From NCBI RefSeq assembly GCF_014202995.1, contig NZ_JACHIA010000016.1, forward strand, positions 62,001 through 126,000: a stretch of DNA of 64,000 bases, in the 5' to 3' direction. The translations under genes and the position numbers were made by a program. Positions within the stretch are counted from its first letter, which is position 1. Every line of letters begins with the position of its first letter. Source of the DNA: Longimicrobium terrae (GTDB lineage: Bacteria; Gemmatimonadota; Gemmatimonadetes; Longimicrobiales; Longimicrobiaceae). Under the pieces are notes generated by a model. The model was not told the DNA's origin, did no database searches, and saw nothing but the letters and a program-made list of their open reading frames with translations. Below are positions 26,565 through 35,281 of this stretch, piece after piece.

Positions 26565-27776
26565 ATGGATATTCAGCTCAAGCCCATTGCCGATCAGGTG
26601 ATCGTCATCACCGGCGCGTCCAGCGGTATCGGGCTGGCGACCGCGCGCAAGGCGGCCCAGCGCGGCGCGCGCGTGGTGCTGGCCGCCCGCGACGAGCAGG
26701 GTCTCAGCCGCGCCACCCGCGCCATCGTGGAAGCCGGCGGCGACGCGGTCTACTGCGTGGCGGATACCGCCAATCCCGACGACGTGCGCCGCGTGGCGGA
26801 AACCGCGCTGCGCGAGTACGGCACCATCGACACCTGGGTGAACAACGCGGGCGTCAGCATCTACGGCGCGCTGGAGGATACGCCGCTGGAGGACGCGCGG
26901 CGGCTGTTCGACGTGAACTACTGGGGGATGGTGAACGGGGCGATGACGGCGCTCCCCATCCTGCGGCGGGGCGGGGGCGCGCTCATCAACGTGGGCAGCA
27001 TCGTGTCGGACCGCGCGGTGCCCATGCAGGGGCACTACAGCGCCAGCAAGCACGCGGTCAAGGCGTTCAGCGACGCGCTGCGGGTGGAACTGGAGTACGA
27101 CGGCGCGCCGGTCTCCGTCACCATCATCAAGCCGGGCTCCATCGACACTCCTTTTCCGCAGCACGCGCGCAACCTGATGGACCACGAGCCCACGCTTCCC
27201 GCGCCCGTGTACAAGCCGGAAACGGTGGCCGACGCCATCGTGTTCTGTGCGCAGCACCCCCGGAAGTCGGTCACCGTCGGCGGCGGCGGGCGGGCGATTT
27301 CCATGATGGGCATCCTTTCCCCCGGCGCTACCGACAAGGCCATGCGGGGAATGGTGGATCAGCAGCAGAAGGACGAGCCCACGCGTCCCGGACGCCGCGA
27401 CACGCTGTATCAGCCGCCGCTGGACAACGGCGAAACGCGCGGCGACTACGAGGGCCGCGTGATGCGCACCAGCGCCTACACCAAGGCGGTGCTGCACCCC
27501 GGCGCCGCGGCGCTGGCGTTCGGCATCGTAGCGGGGCTGGGTGTCGTTCTCGCCGGCGCCACGGGCCTGCTGGGCGGCCGCGGCGCGGATGAGGACGAGG
27601 TGTTCGAGCTGGAGGAGGAAGAGTTTGCCGCCGCCGCGCACGTGGAGCCGGGCGACGAGGTGGGCGTGTACGCGGGAGAGCTGGAGATGGCGAGCGACGA
27701 CTACGCCGACCGTGGTGTGGACACGCTCCCCGGCGGAGACTACGGCTTCCGCTCCGGCGCCGACCAGGCGTACTGA
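26565..27776 (+). CDS. Short-chain dehydrogenase with membrane-anchored acidic tail
   Basis: 403 residues. Residues 1-260 are a classical SDR: GASSGIG cofactor loop, NNAG, and the Ser-Tyr-Lys triad in NVGSIVSD and HYSASKHAVKAF. ARD after the second strand suggests NADP(H) preference. The family is normally about 250-330 residues; here a 100-residue extension has a hydrophobic segment (ALAFGIVAGLGVVLAGATGLL, about residues 305-328) then an acidic tail (DEDEVFELEEEEF). ATG 26565 follows GGGGAGAA. The extension could tether the enzyme to the inner membrane. Substrate unknown. A strong terminator follows. Confidence 0.88.
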   Translation: MDIQLKPIADQVIVITGASSGIGLATARKAAQRGARVVLAARDEQGLSRATRAIVEAGGDAVYCVADTANPDDVRRVAETALREYGTIDTWVNNAGVSIYGALEDTPLEDARRLFDVNYWGMVNGAMTALPILRRGGGALINVGSIVSDRAVPMQGHYSASKHAVKAFSDALRVELEYDGAPVSVTIIKPGSIDTPFPQHARNLMDHEPTLPAPVYKPETVADAIVFCAQHPRKSVTVGGGGRAISMMGILSPGATDKAMRGMVDQQQKDEPTRPGRRDTLYQPPLDNGETRGDYEGRVMRTSAYTKAVLHPGAAALAFGIVAGLGVVLAGATGLLGGRGADEDEVFELEEEEFAAAAHVEPGDEVGVYAGELEMASDDYADRGVDTLPGGDYGFRSGADQAY

Positions 27777-27845
27777 CCGGCGGTTGATGGACGTGGGTTG
27801 GTGAATGGCGGATGATCGGTCGGAGTTGATGGTGATGGATGGAAG

Positions 27846-27884
27846 AAGGTGCTCGCTCCAATGGATTGGAGCGAGCACCTTTGT
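27846..27884 (+). terminator. Terminator of the SDR gene
   Basis: AAGGTGCTCGCTCCA and TGGAGCGAGCACCTT pair perfectly around a six-base loop and run into TTGTTCG. Located 70 bases past the stop. Confidence 0.85.
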
Positions 27885-28378
27885 TCGTGCGGCCAGCGGA
27901 GTTGGGGGCGTCCGCCGGCTGTGGCCCTCACCCCGCGTGCTGCGCACGACGACCCTCTCCCACAAACAGACGTGGGAGAGGGAGCACACCCCAGATCGGT
28001 GCGGCTGATTGGTTCGGCTTGCGGCGGCGATCTTTCGCCCGGCGGTTGAAACCGCGCCTCGAACCACACAAAGTCCGCCTCCGCGGACTGAACCCTCGCC
28101 ATTGTCGCCGGTCCCGAATGCAGTTGAAGCCCCGAACGGCGCCTTTGGGCGTCGTGTCGGGGCTTCCCGCTTCTGGAGCGGCGGATTCATTCGCTCCAGA
28201 TACTCGCCGCCGTGACGAACTCCGCCTCCCGCACCGGCCCATCCGCCCCACCAACCCTCCCCCAGTCTTTTTTGGGGGAGGGTGGGCCGGTGGTGCCGGC
28301 CCGGGTGGGGGCCGCCCGCGAACTCGCCCCCGCGCACCATCATTCTCCGTACTTCCCCTATTCCCTATTCCCTACTCC
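27885..28378 (+). repeat. Intergenic repeat mosaic, order A-B-C-D plus module J
   Basis: Convergent gap between the SDR and the lytic transglycosylase. Module A 27922-27993, B 28043-28090, C 28119-28197, D 28253-28321. The C copy has an apical stem GGCGCC/GGCGTC that differs from other copies yet pairs. Module J, a tandem of TTCCCTA units, occupies 28353-28390 and continues into the stop codon region of the transglycosylase gene. Confidence 0.88.
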
Positions 28379-30772
28379 CTATTCCCTGCTCCTCGCCGTC
28401 CCCGCCCCGTACAACCCCCGGTACACCGCCGTATTCCTCGTCAGAATCTTGACGTAATCCCGCGTCTCCACGTACGGAATCCGCTCCGTGAACAGCTCCT
28501 CGTCGCGGTACTCGGGGAGCGCGCGCCACCGCTCCACGCGCACGGGGCCGGCGTTGTACGCGGCGTACACGCTGGGAAGCGAGCGGCGGTAGGCGCGCAT
28601 CTGGTCCGCCAGGTAGCGCACCCCCATTGCCACGTTGAGCTCCGGGTTGAAGAGCAGTTCCGGTTCCCACTGCTGAATGTCCAGCCCCCGCGCCAGGCCG
28701 CGTCCGGTCTCCGGCATCACCTGCATCAGCCCGCGCGCGCCGGGGCCGCTCTGCGCCCGGGCGTTGAACCACGACTCCTGCCGGATCATCGCCGCCACCT
28801 GCGCCGGCTCCAGCCCCGCCGCGCGCGCCTCGCCCTCGATCACGCCGCGGTAGGGCAGTGGATGCAGAATGCGCAGAAGCCGCGCGCTGTTCGGCTCGCC
28901 CGCCTTCTGCATCGAGAGCCCCGCGCGGATCCCCTGCGAGGTGTAGCCCCGCTCGTTGATCCCCTCCGCCAGCGGATACAGCACCGCGCGCTCGTCCCCC
29001 GCCGCGCGCACCAGACGGTCCACCTCCGCCGCCGCCTCGGTGTCCAGCCCGGCGGCGCGCAGCAGATCCACGCCGTACAGCCACTCCGTGACTCGATTGG
29101 TCGCCGCCGGCTCCGGAGCGGGATCGGGCTTCAGCTCCACCGGCCAGAACGGCTGCTTCAGCCGCTCCGCCGACTGCAGCGCGTAGTACGACAGCGGCTC
29201 GCGCTGCCGCACGGACTGAAACAGCGGCGCCGCCTCATCCGCCTTTCCCGCCGCGACGCGGGCGCGTCCGGCCCAGTAGGTGGCCTGCGCCCAGTACTCG
29301 CCGCCGGCGTTGCGGGTGCGGTACTCGTCAAAGATGCGCGCCGCGCCGGCGTAGTCGCGCGCCACGTACGCCATCCCCCCCAGCCGCATCAGCGCGATCC
29401 CCGCGGAGGGCGTCCCCGGAAAGCCGTCCGCAGTCCGGCGATACCCCGCGCGCGCCGCGGCGTCGTCGCCCGCGTCGTGGCTCAGGTCGCCCAGCATGAA
29501 CGCCGCCTCGCCCGCCGCGGGAACGCCGCGAAAGCGCGTGGCCGCCGTGTTCCACGTCTGCCGCGCGCGCGTGCGGTCACCGCGCCGGTACTGCGCGCGC
29601 CCTACGATGTACATCGCCTCCGCCGCGATCGGAGGCGGACCCCCCAGCAGCGGGGCCGCGGCCGCGTCCACATCCGCGAAGCGGCCCGCGCCGAACAGCG
29701 CGCGCACCAGCCGCAGCCGCACGTCCGTCGCGTTGGGATTGGCGGCCAGCCAGGCGCGGTAGCCGTCCGCCGCGCGCGCCTTGTTGCCGGCGCGGTCGTA
29801 CACGGTCGCGATCGCCAGCCGGTCCGCGGGAGTGATTCCCGGAAGCGCGCCCAGCCGCCGCGCCGCCTCCACCGCCGCGCCGCTGGTGGGCGCCTCGGCC
29901 AGCACGGAGCGGAGGAGCGGGACCGCGGAGGCCGCGTCCACCACCCGCGCCGCGGCCACCGACATCTCCGCGCGTCCCGCCGTATCCTTTGCCGCCTCGC
30001 GAAAGCGCAGCGCCAGCGTGCGGGCTCCGGCGGAATCGCGCGCGGCACCATACGCATCCAGCCACGCGCGGCGTGCACGGGCGGGGGACGGCGCCTCCTC
30101 CGGCTTGGGCAGAAAGGCGCGGACGCGCGCCGTGTCGCCGCGCTCGGCGACGGCTTCGGCGGCCAGGATGGACACCCAGCCGGAGATCACCGGCACCCCC
30201 GCGCGGGCGTGCTCCAGCGCGCGAACGCCCTCGTCCGTGCGCCCGGCGCGCAGCAGCGCCAGCGCGTACCGCAACTCGCCCACGGTGCGCTCGCCGCGCG
30301 CGGCCGCGTCGCCGCCTTCCGGACGCAGCGCAACGTACTTTCCGTACGCCTCAGCCGCGTCGTTCCACCGGCGGGCGTGCTCGCGGGCGCGCCCAAGCAG
30401 GTACCATCCATCGCCGCCGGCCGTGCGGTCCAGCCACGGCTTGCCCTCCAGCAGGTCGATGACGTTGTTCCATCCGCCCCACCCCGCCTCCGCCTTTGCC
30501 GCCACCACAATGACGGCGGGATCGGTCTGCGGGCCGGTCATGGCGCGCAGCCGGCGCGCCGCGCGCCAGTTGCGCCCCTCGCCCAGCAGTTTCTCGATCT
30601 CGTCCGGAAGATCGGGCCCGCGCGCGGCCTGCACCGACGCGGGGGCGCGCGGCGTTTCGTGGACCACGCGTGGCGTGTTTTCGCCGCCCTTCCGCGTGGC
30701 CGCCCAGATCAGGACGGGGATGAGGAGGACGGCGAGTCCAATCAGAATCTGCTGCTGTCGGGTCAGGCGCAT
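28379..30772 (-). CDS. Soluble-lytic-transglycosylase-like protein (Slt family, TPR plus GH23)
   Basis: 797 residues from ATG 30772 (MRLTRQQQILIGLAVLLIP); an upstream GTG 30796 is possible. One N-terminal helix anchors it, a long Ala-rich alpha-superhelix of TPR-like repeats follows (about residues 50-600, for example WAQATYWAGRARVAAGKADEA), and the C-terminus has the GH23 domain: catalytic Glu in MIRQESWFNARAQS, GARGLMQVMPETG and YAAYNAGPVRVERW. It cleaves peptidoglycan between MurNAc and GlcNAc to give anhydro products, in the periplasm. The final residues (GTARSRE) are encoded within the module J simple repeat, so the C-terminus may have been reshaped by it. Confidence 0.9.
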   Translation of the reverse strand: MRLTRQQQILIGLAVLLIPVLIWAATRKGGENTPRVVHETPRAPASVQAARGPDLPDEIEKLLGEGRNWRAARRLRAMTGPQTDPAVIVVAAKAEAGWGGWNNVIDLLEGKPWLDRTAGGDGWYLLGRAREHARRWNDAAEAYGKYVALRPEGGDAAARGERTVGELRYALALLRAGRTDEGVRALEHARAGVPVISGWVSILAAEAVAERGDTARVRAFLPKPEEAPSPARARRAWLDAYGAARDSAGARTLALRFREAAKDTAGRAEMSVAAARVVDAASAVPLLRSVLAEAPTSGAAVEAARRLGALPGITPADRLAIATVYDRAGNKARAADGYRAWLAANPNATDVRLRLVRALFGAGRFADVDAAAAPLLGGPPPIAAEAMYIVGRAQYRRGDRTRARQTWNTAATRFRGVPAAGEAAFMLGDLSHDAGDDAAARAGYRRTADGFPGTPSAGIALMRLGGMAYVARDYAGAARIFDEYRTRNAGGEYWAQATYWAGRARVAAGKADEAAPLFQSVRQREPLSYYALQSAERLKQPFWPVELKPDPAPEPAATNRVTEWLYGVDLLRAAGLDTEAAAEVDRLVRAAGDERAVLYPLAEGINERGYTSQGIRAGLSMQKAGEPNSARLLRILHPLPYRGVIEGEARAAGLEPAQVAAMIRQESWFNARAQSGPGARGLMQVMPETGRGLARGLDIQQWEPELLFNPELNVAMGVRYLADQMRAYRRSLPSVYAAYNAGPVRVERWRALPEYRDEELFTERIPYVETRDYVKILTRNTAVYRGLYGAGTARSRE

Positions 30773-30888
30773 TACGTCCGGAGATTGCGGGTTCACCGGC
30801 CCGGGCTGCGAATCGTGTGCCCGTCCCGGTGCTCTGGATGCGATCCGGCACTCTCGTTGCCAGCAATGCGGGATGAACCCGGGACGGG

Positions 30889-31332
30889 ATGGCGGATGTG
30901 CTGATGCAGGCGGCGGAGCAGATTTCCGTGATGGACCACGTGGTCCACTGGATCGCGACGGGGGTGGAGGCGGGCGGCGTGGCCATGCTGGCGGTCACAG
31001 CCGTGGCGTCTACCGTGCTGATGCTGGTGGACTGGCGCCGCGCGGGACGGTTTGCGCCGGCGTACAAGGCCTATCGCCGCAACCTGGGGCGCGGGATTCT
31101 GCTGGGGCTGGAATTTCTGGTGATTGCCGACATCATCGGCACCGTCGCGGTGGAGCCCTCGTTCCACAACCTGGGCATCCTCGGGGTGATCGTCATCATC
31201 CGCACCTTTCTGAGCTTTTCGCTGGAGGTGGAGATCGAGGGCCGCCTTCCGTGGCACAAAGGCGGCGATCGCGATTCGGATGAGGATGACGATCCCGTGG
31301 CGGCTTCTGGAAGCGAGCGCTCGGCCGTTTGA
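30889..31332 (+). CDS. DUF1622 family membrane protein
   Basis: 147 residues with about three helices. The conserved DUF1622 core is present: RRNLGRGILLGLEFLVIADI, then GVIVIIRTFLSFSLEVEI and EGRLPW. The acidic tail (DRDSDEDDD) is cytoplasmic. Function unknown. Divergent from the transglycosylase, with 116 bases between starts. ATG 30889 lies just after GGGACGGG, a weak ribosome site. Confidence 0.85.
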   Translation: MADVLMQAAEQISVMDHVVHWIATGVEAGGVAMLAVTAVASTVLMLVDWRRAGRFAPAYKAYRRNLGRGILLGLEFLVIADIIGTVAVEPSFHNLGILGVIVIIRTFLSFSLEVEIEGRLPWHKGGDRDSDEDDDPVAASGSERSAV

Positions 31333-31666
31333 CTTCGGTCGGCACTAACTCCCGGCTCTCCCGATCCGTAGAGAGCCTCCCCTATCCAGTCAGCCTGAAC
31401 TCGTCGCGACGCACCGAACCCTAACCCACAGCCCGCGAAGGCGGGCTTCGTGTCTTTCGAGGCGCGGTTTCAACCGCCGGACGGATCTCCGCCCCCGCGC
31501 ACGAAATCCCTGTCCCGCGATCGGTCGTACGTTTCCGGTGGATGACGAGCGCGCCCCCGGCTGATCCTTTCCGGCCAGCCGCGCGCTTTAGTGGATGAGA
31601 ATCTTCCGCGCCTGATGTAGATCACCGGTGACGGATGATGGATGAACCGCCGTCCGGAATCCGCCG
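31333..31666. repeat. Intergenic stretch with an inverted module B
   Basis: Convergent gap between the DUF1622 gene and the alpha/beta hydrolase. A short hairpin GGCTCTC/GAGAGCC at 31354-31377 may end the DUF1622 transcript. Module B in minus orientation lies at 31432-31478 (GGCGCGGTTTCAACCG). The remaining 190 bases show no gene. Confidence 0.7.
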
Positions 31667-32548
31667 TCAGGCGCGCGGCGGAGCGAGGAAGCCGGTCAGA
31701 AGCTGGTTGACGGGATCGGGATATTCGGACGCGACCCAGTGGCTGGCTTCGGGGATGCGTTCGATGCGCAGGCGCGGCGCCCACGCCTCCAGCCCTTCCG
31801 TGAGTTCGATCGTGAGCGCCTGATCGCGCACGCCCCAGATCAGCAGCGTGTCATGCGGGATGATGCGCGTGGGCGGTGGCCGATAACGGGTCGCGGCGCG
31901 GTAGTAGTTCAGCATGGCCGTCAGCGCGCCGGGCTGGGACGCCGATTCGCGGTACCTCTGCAGGTCATCCTCCGAAAACGCGCCGGGACGCACGGATTCC
32001 GCCCGGAAGATGCCGAGCAGCGCGGCGTAGTCGCGGGCCCGCAGCGCCGCCTCGGGGAGCGCGGGAAGCTGAAAGAATCCCGCGTACCACGACGCCAGCA
32101 TCTGCTTGGGATTGCGGCGGATCTCGCGCGAAAACGCCGGCGGATGCGGCGCGTTGAGAACCGCGAGCCGGTCGATGCACTCCGGGTGGACCATCGCCAG
32201 CCACCACGCCACGATTCCGCCCCAGTCGTGGCCGACAACGTGTGCCTGCCGCGCGCCGAGGTGGTGGATAAGCGCAGCGACGTCGTCCACCAGCGCCTGC
32301 ACGCGGTACGGGCGGATGCCCGCGGGCTTTGCGGACAGGTTGTAGCCGCGCAGGTCCGGCGCAACCACGCGAAAACCGGCCGCCGCCAGCGCGGGAATCT
32401 GCTTTCGCCACCCGTACCAGAACTCGGGAAAGCCGTGCAGCAGCACCACGAGCGGCCCGTCGCCCGCCTCCACCCAGTGCAGGCGCACGTCGTTGACCAC
32501 GGCTTGGTGGTGCGTCCAGGGTTCCGGCTGCGCGGCGGGGTTCGGCAT
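31667..32548 (-). CDS. Alpha/beta hydrolase of the epoxide hydrolase / haloalkane dehalogenase type
   Basis: 293 residues from ATG 32548. Oxyanion motif HGFPEFWYGW, nucleophile elbow VGHDWGG with Asp rather than Ser, acid residue in WGVRDQALT and His in EASHWVASEYP. The Asp nucleophile and the HGFP motif place it with soluble epoxide hydrolases and fluoroacetate/haloalkane dehalogenases. The cap domain spans about residues 130-215. Cytoplasmic, single gene. The frame extends upstream into repeat modules, which is clearly not coding. Substrate unknown. Confidence 0.88.
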   Translation of the reverse strand: MPNPAAQPEPWTHHQAVVNDVRLHWVEAGDGPLVVLLHGFPEFWYGWRKQIPALAAAGFRVVAPDLRGYNLSAKPAGIRPYRVQALVDDVAALIHHLGARQAHVVGHDWGGIVAWWLAMVHPECIDRLAVLNAPHPPAFSREIRRNPKQMLASWYAGFFQLPALPEAALRARDYAALLGIFRAESVRPGAFSEDDLQRYRESASQPGALTAMLNYYRAATRYRPPPTRIIPHDTLLIWGVRDQALTIELTEGLEAWAPRLRIERIPEASHWVASEYPDPVNQLLTGFLAPPRA

Positions 32549-33072
32549 GCTGGGCGAGTGCGGGTGATGGCTGATTCCGTGTCTTCGCGATGCGCACACG
32601 AGGTGCCGCGCGGGTAGCTGCGTCCGGAATCGGCTTCGTGCGCTGGATGGCGTGATCCGTCCGGGTGCGCTGAACCAACCACGGCGGGGCGCCCAACCCT
32701 CCGAGAGCGGATGAATCCGCCGCTCAAACAGCGCAAAGCCCCGACACACCGCGCTGCGCGCGACGTTCGGGGCTTCAACTGCATTGGGGCTGACGGCGGG
32801 GTCAGGATAATCCGCGACCTGACGACTTCACGTCCTCCAAGAGCGATTTTCCACCGCGAAGCGGCAGCCGGGGGACGCACTCCGAACCCGCCTCCCCCGC
32901 TTGCGGGGCGAGGGGGCTGGGGGGGGCGCCCGCCGCCGCGCCGAACCATCCGACGCACGATCCTGGTGTGTGCTCCCTCTCCCACATCCGTTCGTGGGAG
33001 AGGGTCGTCGTGCGCAGCACGCGGGGTGAGGGCCACAGCCGGGGACACGCGCCGACATCTCCTCCTCTCCCG
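32549..33072 (-). repeat. Intergenic repeat mosaic, minus orientation, order A-E-C
   Basis: Read on the minus strand: module A 33036-32963, module E 32928-32885, module C 32783-32702, the same order as at 11199-11555. The unit precedes the alpha/beta hydrolase gene and follows the SnoaL-like gene, both on the minus strand, so module direction follows gene direction here. Confidence 0.87.
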
Positions 33073-33462
33073 TCACCCCGCGCTCACTTCATCCTCCTCC
33101 GCCAGCCCCGCCCTCGCGAGCGCGGCGGCGAGGTCGTCGAAGCGCTCGTAGGCGGCGATCTTTCCCTCCTCCACCACGAACCGCGAGGCGACGTCCTGCT
33201 CGCCGAGCACGGCCCCGTCCGGCGCGCGCCACACGCCGCGCCCGTGCACCACCACGGCGGTGCCGCGCGCAAAGGTCCGCGACGCCTGCATCGTCAGCCC
33301 GGCGCGGGTGAGCCAGTCGCGCAGCACCTCGGCTCCGCGCACCGACCCGCGCGGTCCGATGATCTCCACCCGCGCATCAGAAAGCGCCACCAGACGGTCC
33401 GCATCCGCATCGTTCACCGCCTCGATCCATGCGTGGACCGCATCCACCGGGGTCGTGTGCAT
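33073..33462 (-). CDS. SnoaL / NTF2-like protein
   Basis: 129 residues beginning MHTTPVDAVHAWIEAVNDADADRLVAL, with the cone-shaped NTF2 fold signatures: N-terminal helix pair, ARVEIIGPRGSVRGAEVLRDW, and paired strands TAVVVHGRGVWRA and VASRFVVEEGKIAAYERFD. Such proteins are isomerases, hydrolases or ligand-binding domains; nothing here fixes the role. ATG 33462 has GGAG 10 bases upstream; an in-frame GTG at 33468 is too close to it. Single gene. Confidence 0.82.
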   Translation of the reverse strand: MHTTPVDAVHAWIEAVNDADADRLVALSDARVEIIGPRGSVRGAEVLRDWLTRAGLTMQASRTFARGTAVVVHGRGVWRAPDGAVLGEQDVASRFVVEEGKIAAYERFDDLAAALARAGLAEEDEVSAG

Positions 33463-33613
33463 GCTCACCCATCTCCATCCAGGAGTTTCTCCGACCGTCC
33501 CCCGCCGCCGCCCTGCACTTGTAGGCGGACGCTGCGGGCGGCATCTTCACGCCTCACCTGTTTTCGCAGGGACGGCACCGCCGGCCCACGCGCATCCCCG
33601 CCGCCGACAACGA

Positions 33614-34165
33614 ATGCCGTTTCCTCCCGCACACATGCTCGCCGGCGCCGGCTTCGCGGAGGTGGCGCTGGCCGGGATGCGCAACCCGCCCTCCCGCCGC
33701 CGCGCGCTGCTGGCCGGCGCCGTCATGGGCGCCCTGGCCGACGTCGACATCATCCTCGGCATGCTGACGGGAAAGGGCTGGACGCTGCACGGCACCGCCA
33801 CGCACAGCATCGCCGCCGTCGTCGTCTGGGCGGCCATCGGCATGGCGGTGGGCGGGTGGCGGTGGGGCGTGGTGCTCGGCGCGGGATATTCTTCCCACCT
33901 GCTGCTGGACCTGCTGGATGACAGCGGGCCCACCAACCTCATGCTGGGATGGCCGTTCACCGGGCAGCATCCCTACTCGCTGGGCAAGCTGTTTCCCAAG
34001 GTGCCCATCGATGGCGACGGGCTGGTGGAAACGGTGATGAACATCTTCACCCCGGGCCCGGGGCTGCTCTTTCTGCAGCAGACGGCGCTGGCCGCCGCCT
34101 TTGCCGCGCTCCTCTTTCTGCTCGCCCGCGTTCTGCGCCGCGCGCGCGCCCGCCGCGCCGCCTGA
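33614..34165 (+). CDS. YdjM-like inner-membrane metal-dependent hydrolase family protein
   Basis: 183 residues. The family pattern of His/Asp motifs between helices is visible: HMLAGAGFAEV, GALADVDIILG, HGTATHSIAAVVVW and YSSHLLLDLLDD, followed by a C-terminal helix (LAAAFAALLFLLARVLRR). YdjM of E. coli is LexA-regulated and membrane-embedded; related proteins are proposed metal-dependent hydrolases, with no proven reaction. The gene ends three bases from the convergent LuxE-like gene, with no terminator between them. Confidence 0.82.
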   Translation: MPFPPAHMLAGAGFAEVALAGMRNPPSRRRALLAGAVMGALADVDIILGMLTGKGWTLHGTATHSIAAVVVWAAIGMAVGGWRWGVVLGAGYSSHLLLDLLDDSGPTNLMLGWPFTGQHPYSLGKLFPKVPIDGDGLVETVMNIFTPGPGLLFLQQTALAAAFAALLFLLARVLRRARARRAA

Positions 34166-34168
34166 CGC

Positions 34169-35281
34169 TCAGCGGGCGATGGCGCGCAGCAGGTCGTCCA
34201 TCGCCAGCGAGCAGCCGCGCGCCTCCGCCCCGGTCGCGCGGCCCAGGACGCGGAATCCCTCCGGCGTGGTGAACCCCAGGTCCGCCGTCTGAATCGCCAT
34301 CACCGAATTCAGGTTGGCCAGGTCCAGGTGCCGCAGCACGCCCACCCCGCCGTGCGGCAGCGGACGCAGCGTTTCTGGATCGGTGGCCTGGGTACGCACC
34401 CACACCGGGCCCACGTGCATCCGCTCGGTTGGCGCCAGCGCCGCGCCCGCGACGCCGTCGTAGAACTGCGAACTCATCTCCGTCATCCCGTACTCGTTTA
34501 CGCACCACGCGGCGGGGATCCCCAGCCGGTCCGTAAGGCCCGCGTACAGTTCCTCCCGCGTCACCTCGCGCGAGCGGCCCTTGAATCCGCCGGTGTCCAT
34601 CAGCCGCGAGCCAGGCGGAAGCGCATGCCGCGTATCGCTTTCGCGCAGGGCGTCCAGCCAGTGCACAAAGGCGAAGGCGGTGCCCAGGATGCACACCGGC
34701 TCGCCGCGCTCCACGGCGCCGCGCAGGGCGTTGTCCAGCCCCGCGTGGTCGATACCGCCGTCCGGCGAGACGAACCAGCCGCTGCGCTCCGTTCCATAAT
34801 CCGCCACCACCGCGCCCGCCATGTGCGACAGCGACGAGTCGCCCATCTCCGCCGGCGGGGGGACGAGGGAGATGACGGGGAGCCGCGCGCCGTCCGGCAG
34901 CAGGTGCGCGGAGAAGCCGGCCCGCAGCGCCGCATCGTACAGGGCCACGTCTGGCAGATAGTGTGTGCCGCGCCGCTCGCGCCCGGCGGTCGTCCCGCTG
35001 GTGCGGAATACGGCCTGCGCGGCCTCCGGATCGCCGCAGACGAGCGCCGCGGCCTTGAACGCATCCGTCGGCACGGCCGGCACTTCCGTCCAGTCCGCCA
35101 CGGTCCCGGGCCGCATGCCGCGCCGCTCGCAGAACAGGCGGTACGGCGTGTTGCAGGCGAACTGGTGCGCAAAGATGGCGAGCGCCAGCCGGTTGAAGTC
35201 GCCGTCGGAAAGCGGCGCGTGCGGCCCCGCGGCAATGCGGGCCAGCAGCTGGGCGCGAAGGTCGGCGGCGTGTTCGGTCAT
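34169..35281 (-). CDS. LuxE-like acyl-protein synthetase (adenylate-forming)
   Basis: 370 residues from ATG 35281. Motifs of the LuxE/acyl-protein synthetase group: FRTSGTTAGRERRGTHYLPD (nucleotide-binding loop), MDTGGFKGRSREVTREEL, and the adenylate motif VNEYGMTEMSSQFYDG. The enzyme should activate a carboxylate as an acyl-adenylate and pass it to a thiol. In bioluminescent bacteria LuxE works with LuxC and LuxD, but neither is here, so a separate role is implied, such as activating an acyl group for a lipid or polyketide-type pathway. Single gene; convergent with the YdjM-like gene. Confidence 0.83.
   Translation of the reverse strand: MTEHAADLRAQLLARIAAGPHAPLSDGDFNRLALAIFAHQFACNTPYRLFCERRGMRPGTVADWTEVPAVPTDAFKAAALVCGDPEAAQAVFRTSGTTAGRERRGTHYLPDVALYDAALRAGFSAHLLPDGARLPVISLVPPPAEMGDSSLSHMAGAVVADYGTERSGWFVSPDGGIDHAGLDNALRGAVERGEPVCILGTAFAFVHWLDALRESDTRHALPPGSRLMDTGGFKGRSREVTREELYAGLTDRLGIPAAWCVNEYGMTEMSSQFYDGVAGAALAPTERMHVGPVWVRTQATDPETLRPLPHGGVGVLRHLDLANLNSVMAIQTADLGFTTPEGFRVLGRATGAEARGCSLAMDDLLRAIAR

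Noticed and set aside
26379-28343. 650-codon upstream extension of the dienelactone hydrolase frame
   Set aside because: Passes antisense through the SDR gene and repeat modules; the lipobox start at 26378 is the natural N-terminus.
27839-30904. 1021-codon plus-strand frame opposite the lytic transglycosylase
   Set aside because: Begins inside module A/B/C repeats and has no domain; the minus strand carries GH23 motifs.
34169-35281. Bioluminescence (lux) locus
   Set aside because: Only a LuxE-like gene is present; luxA, luxB, luxC and luxD are absent.
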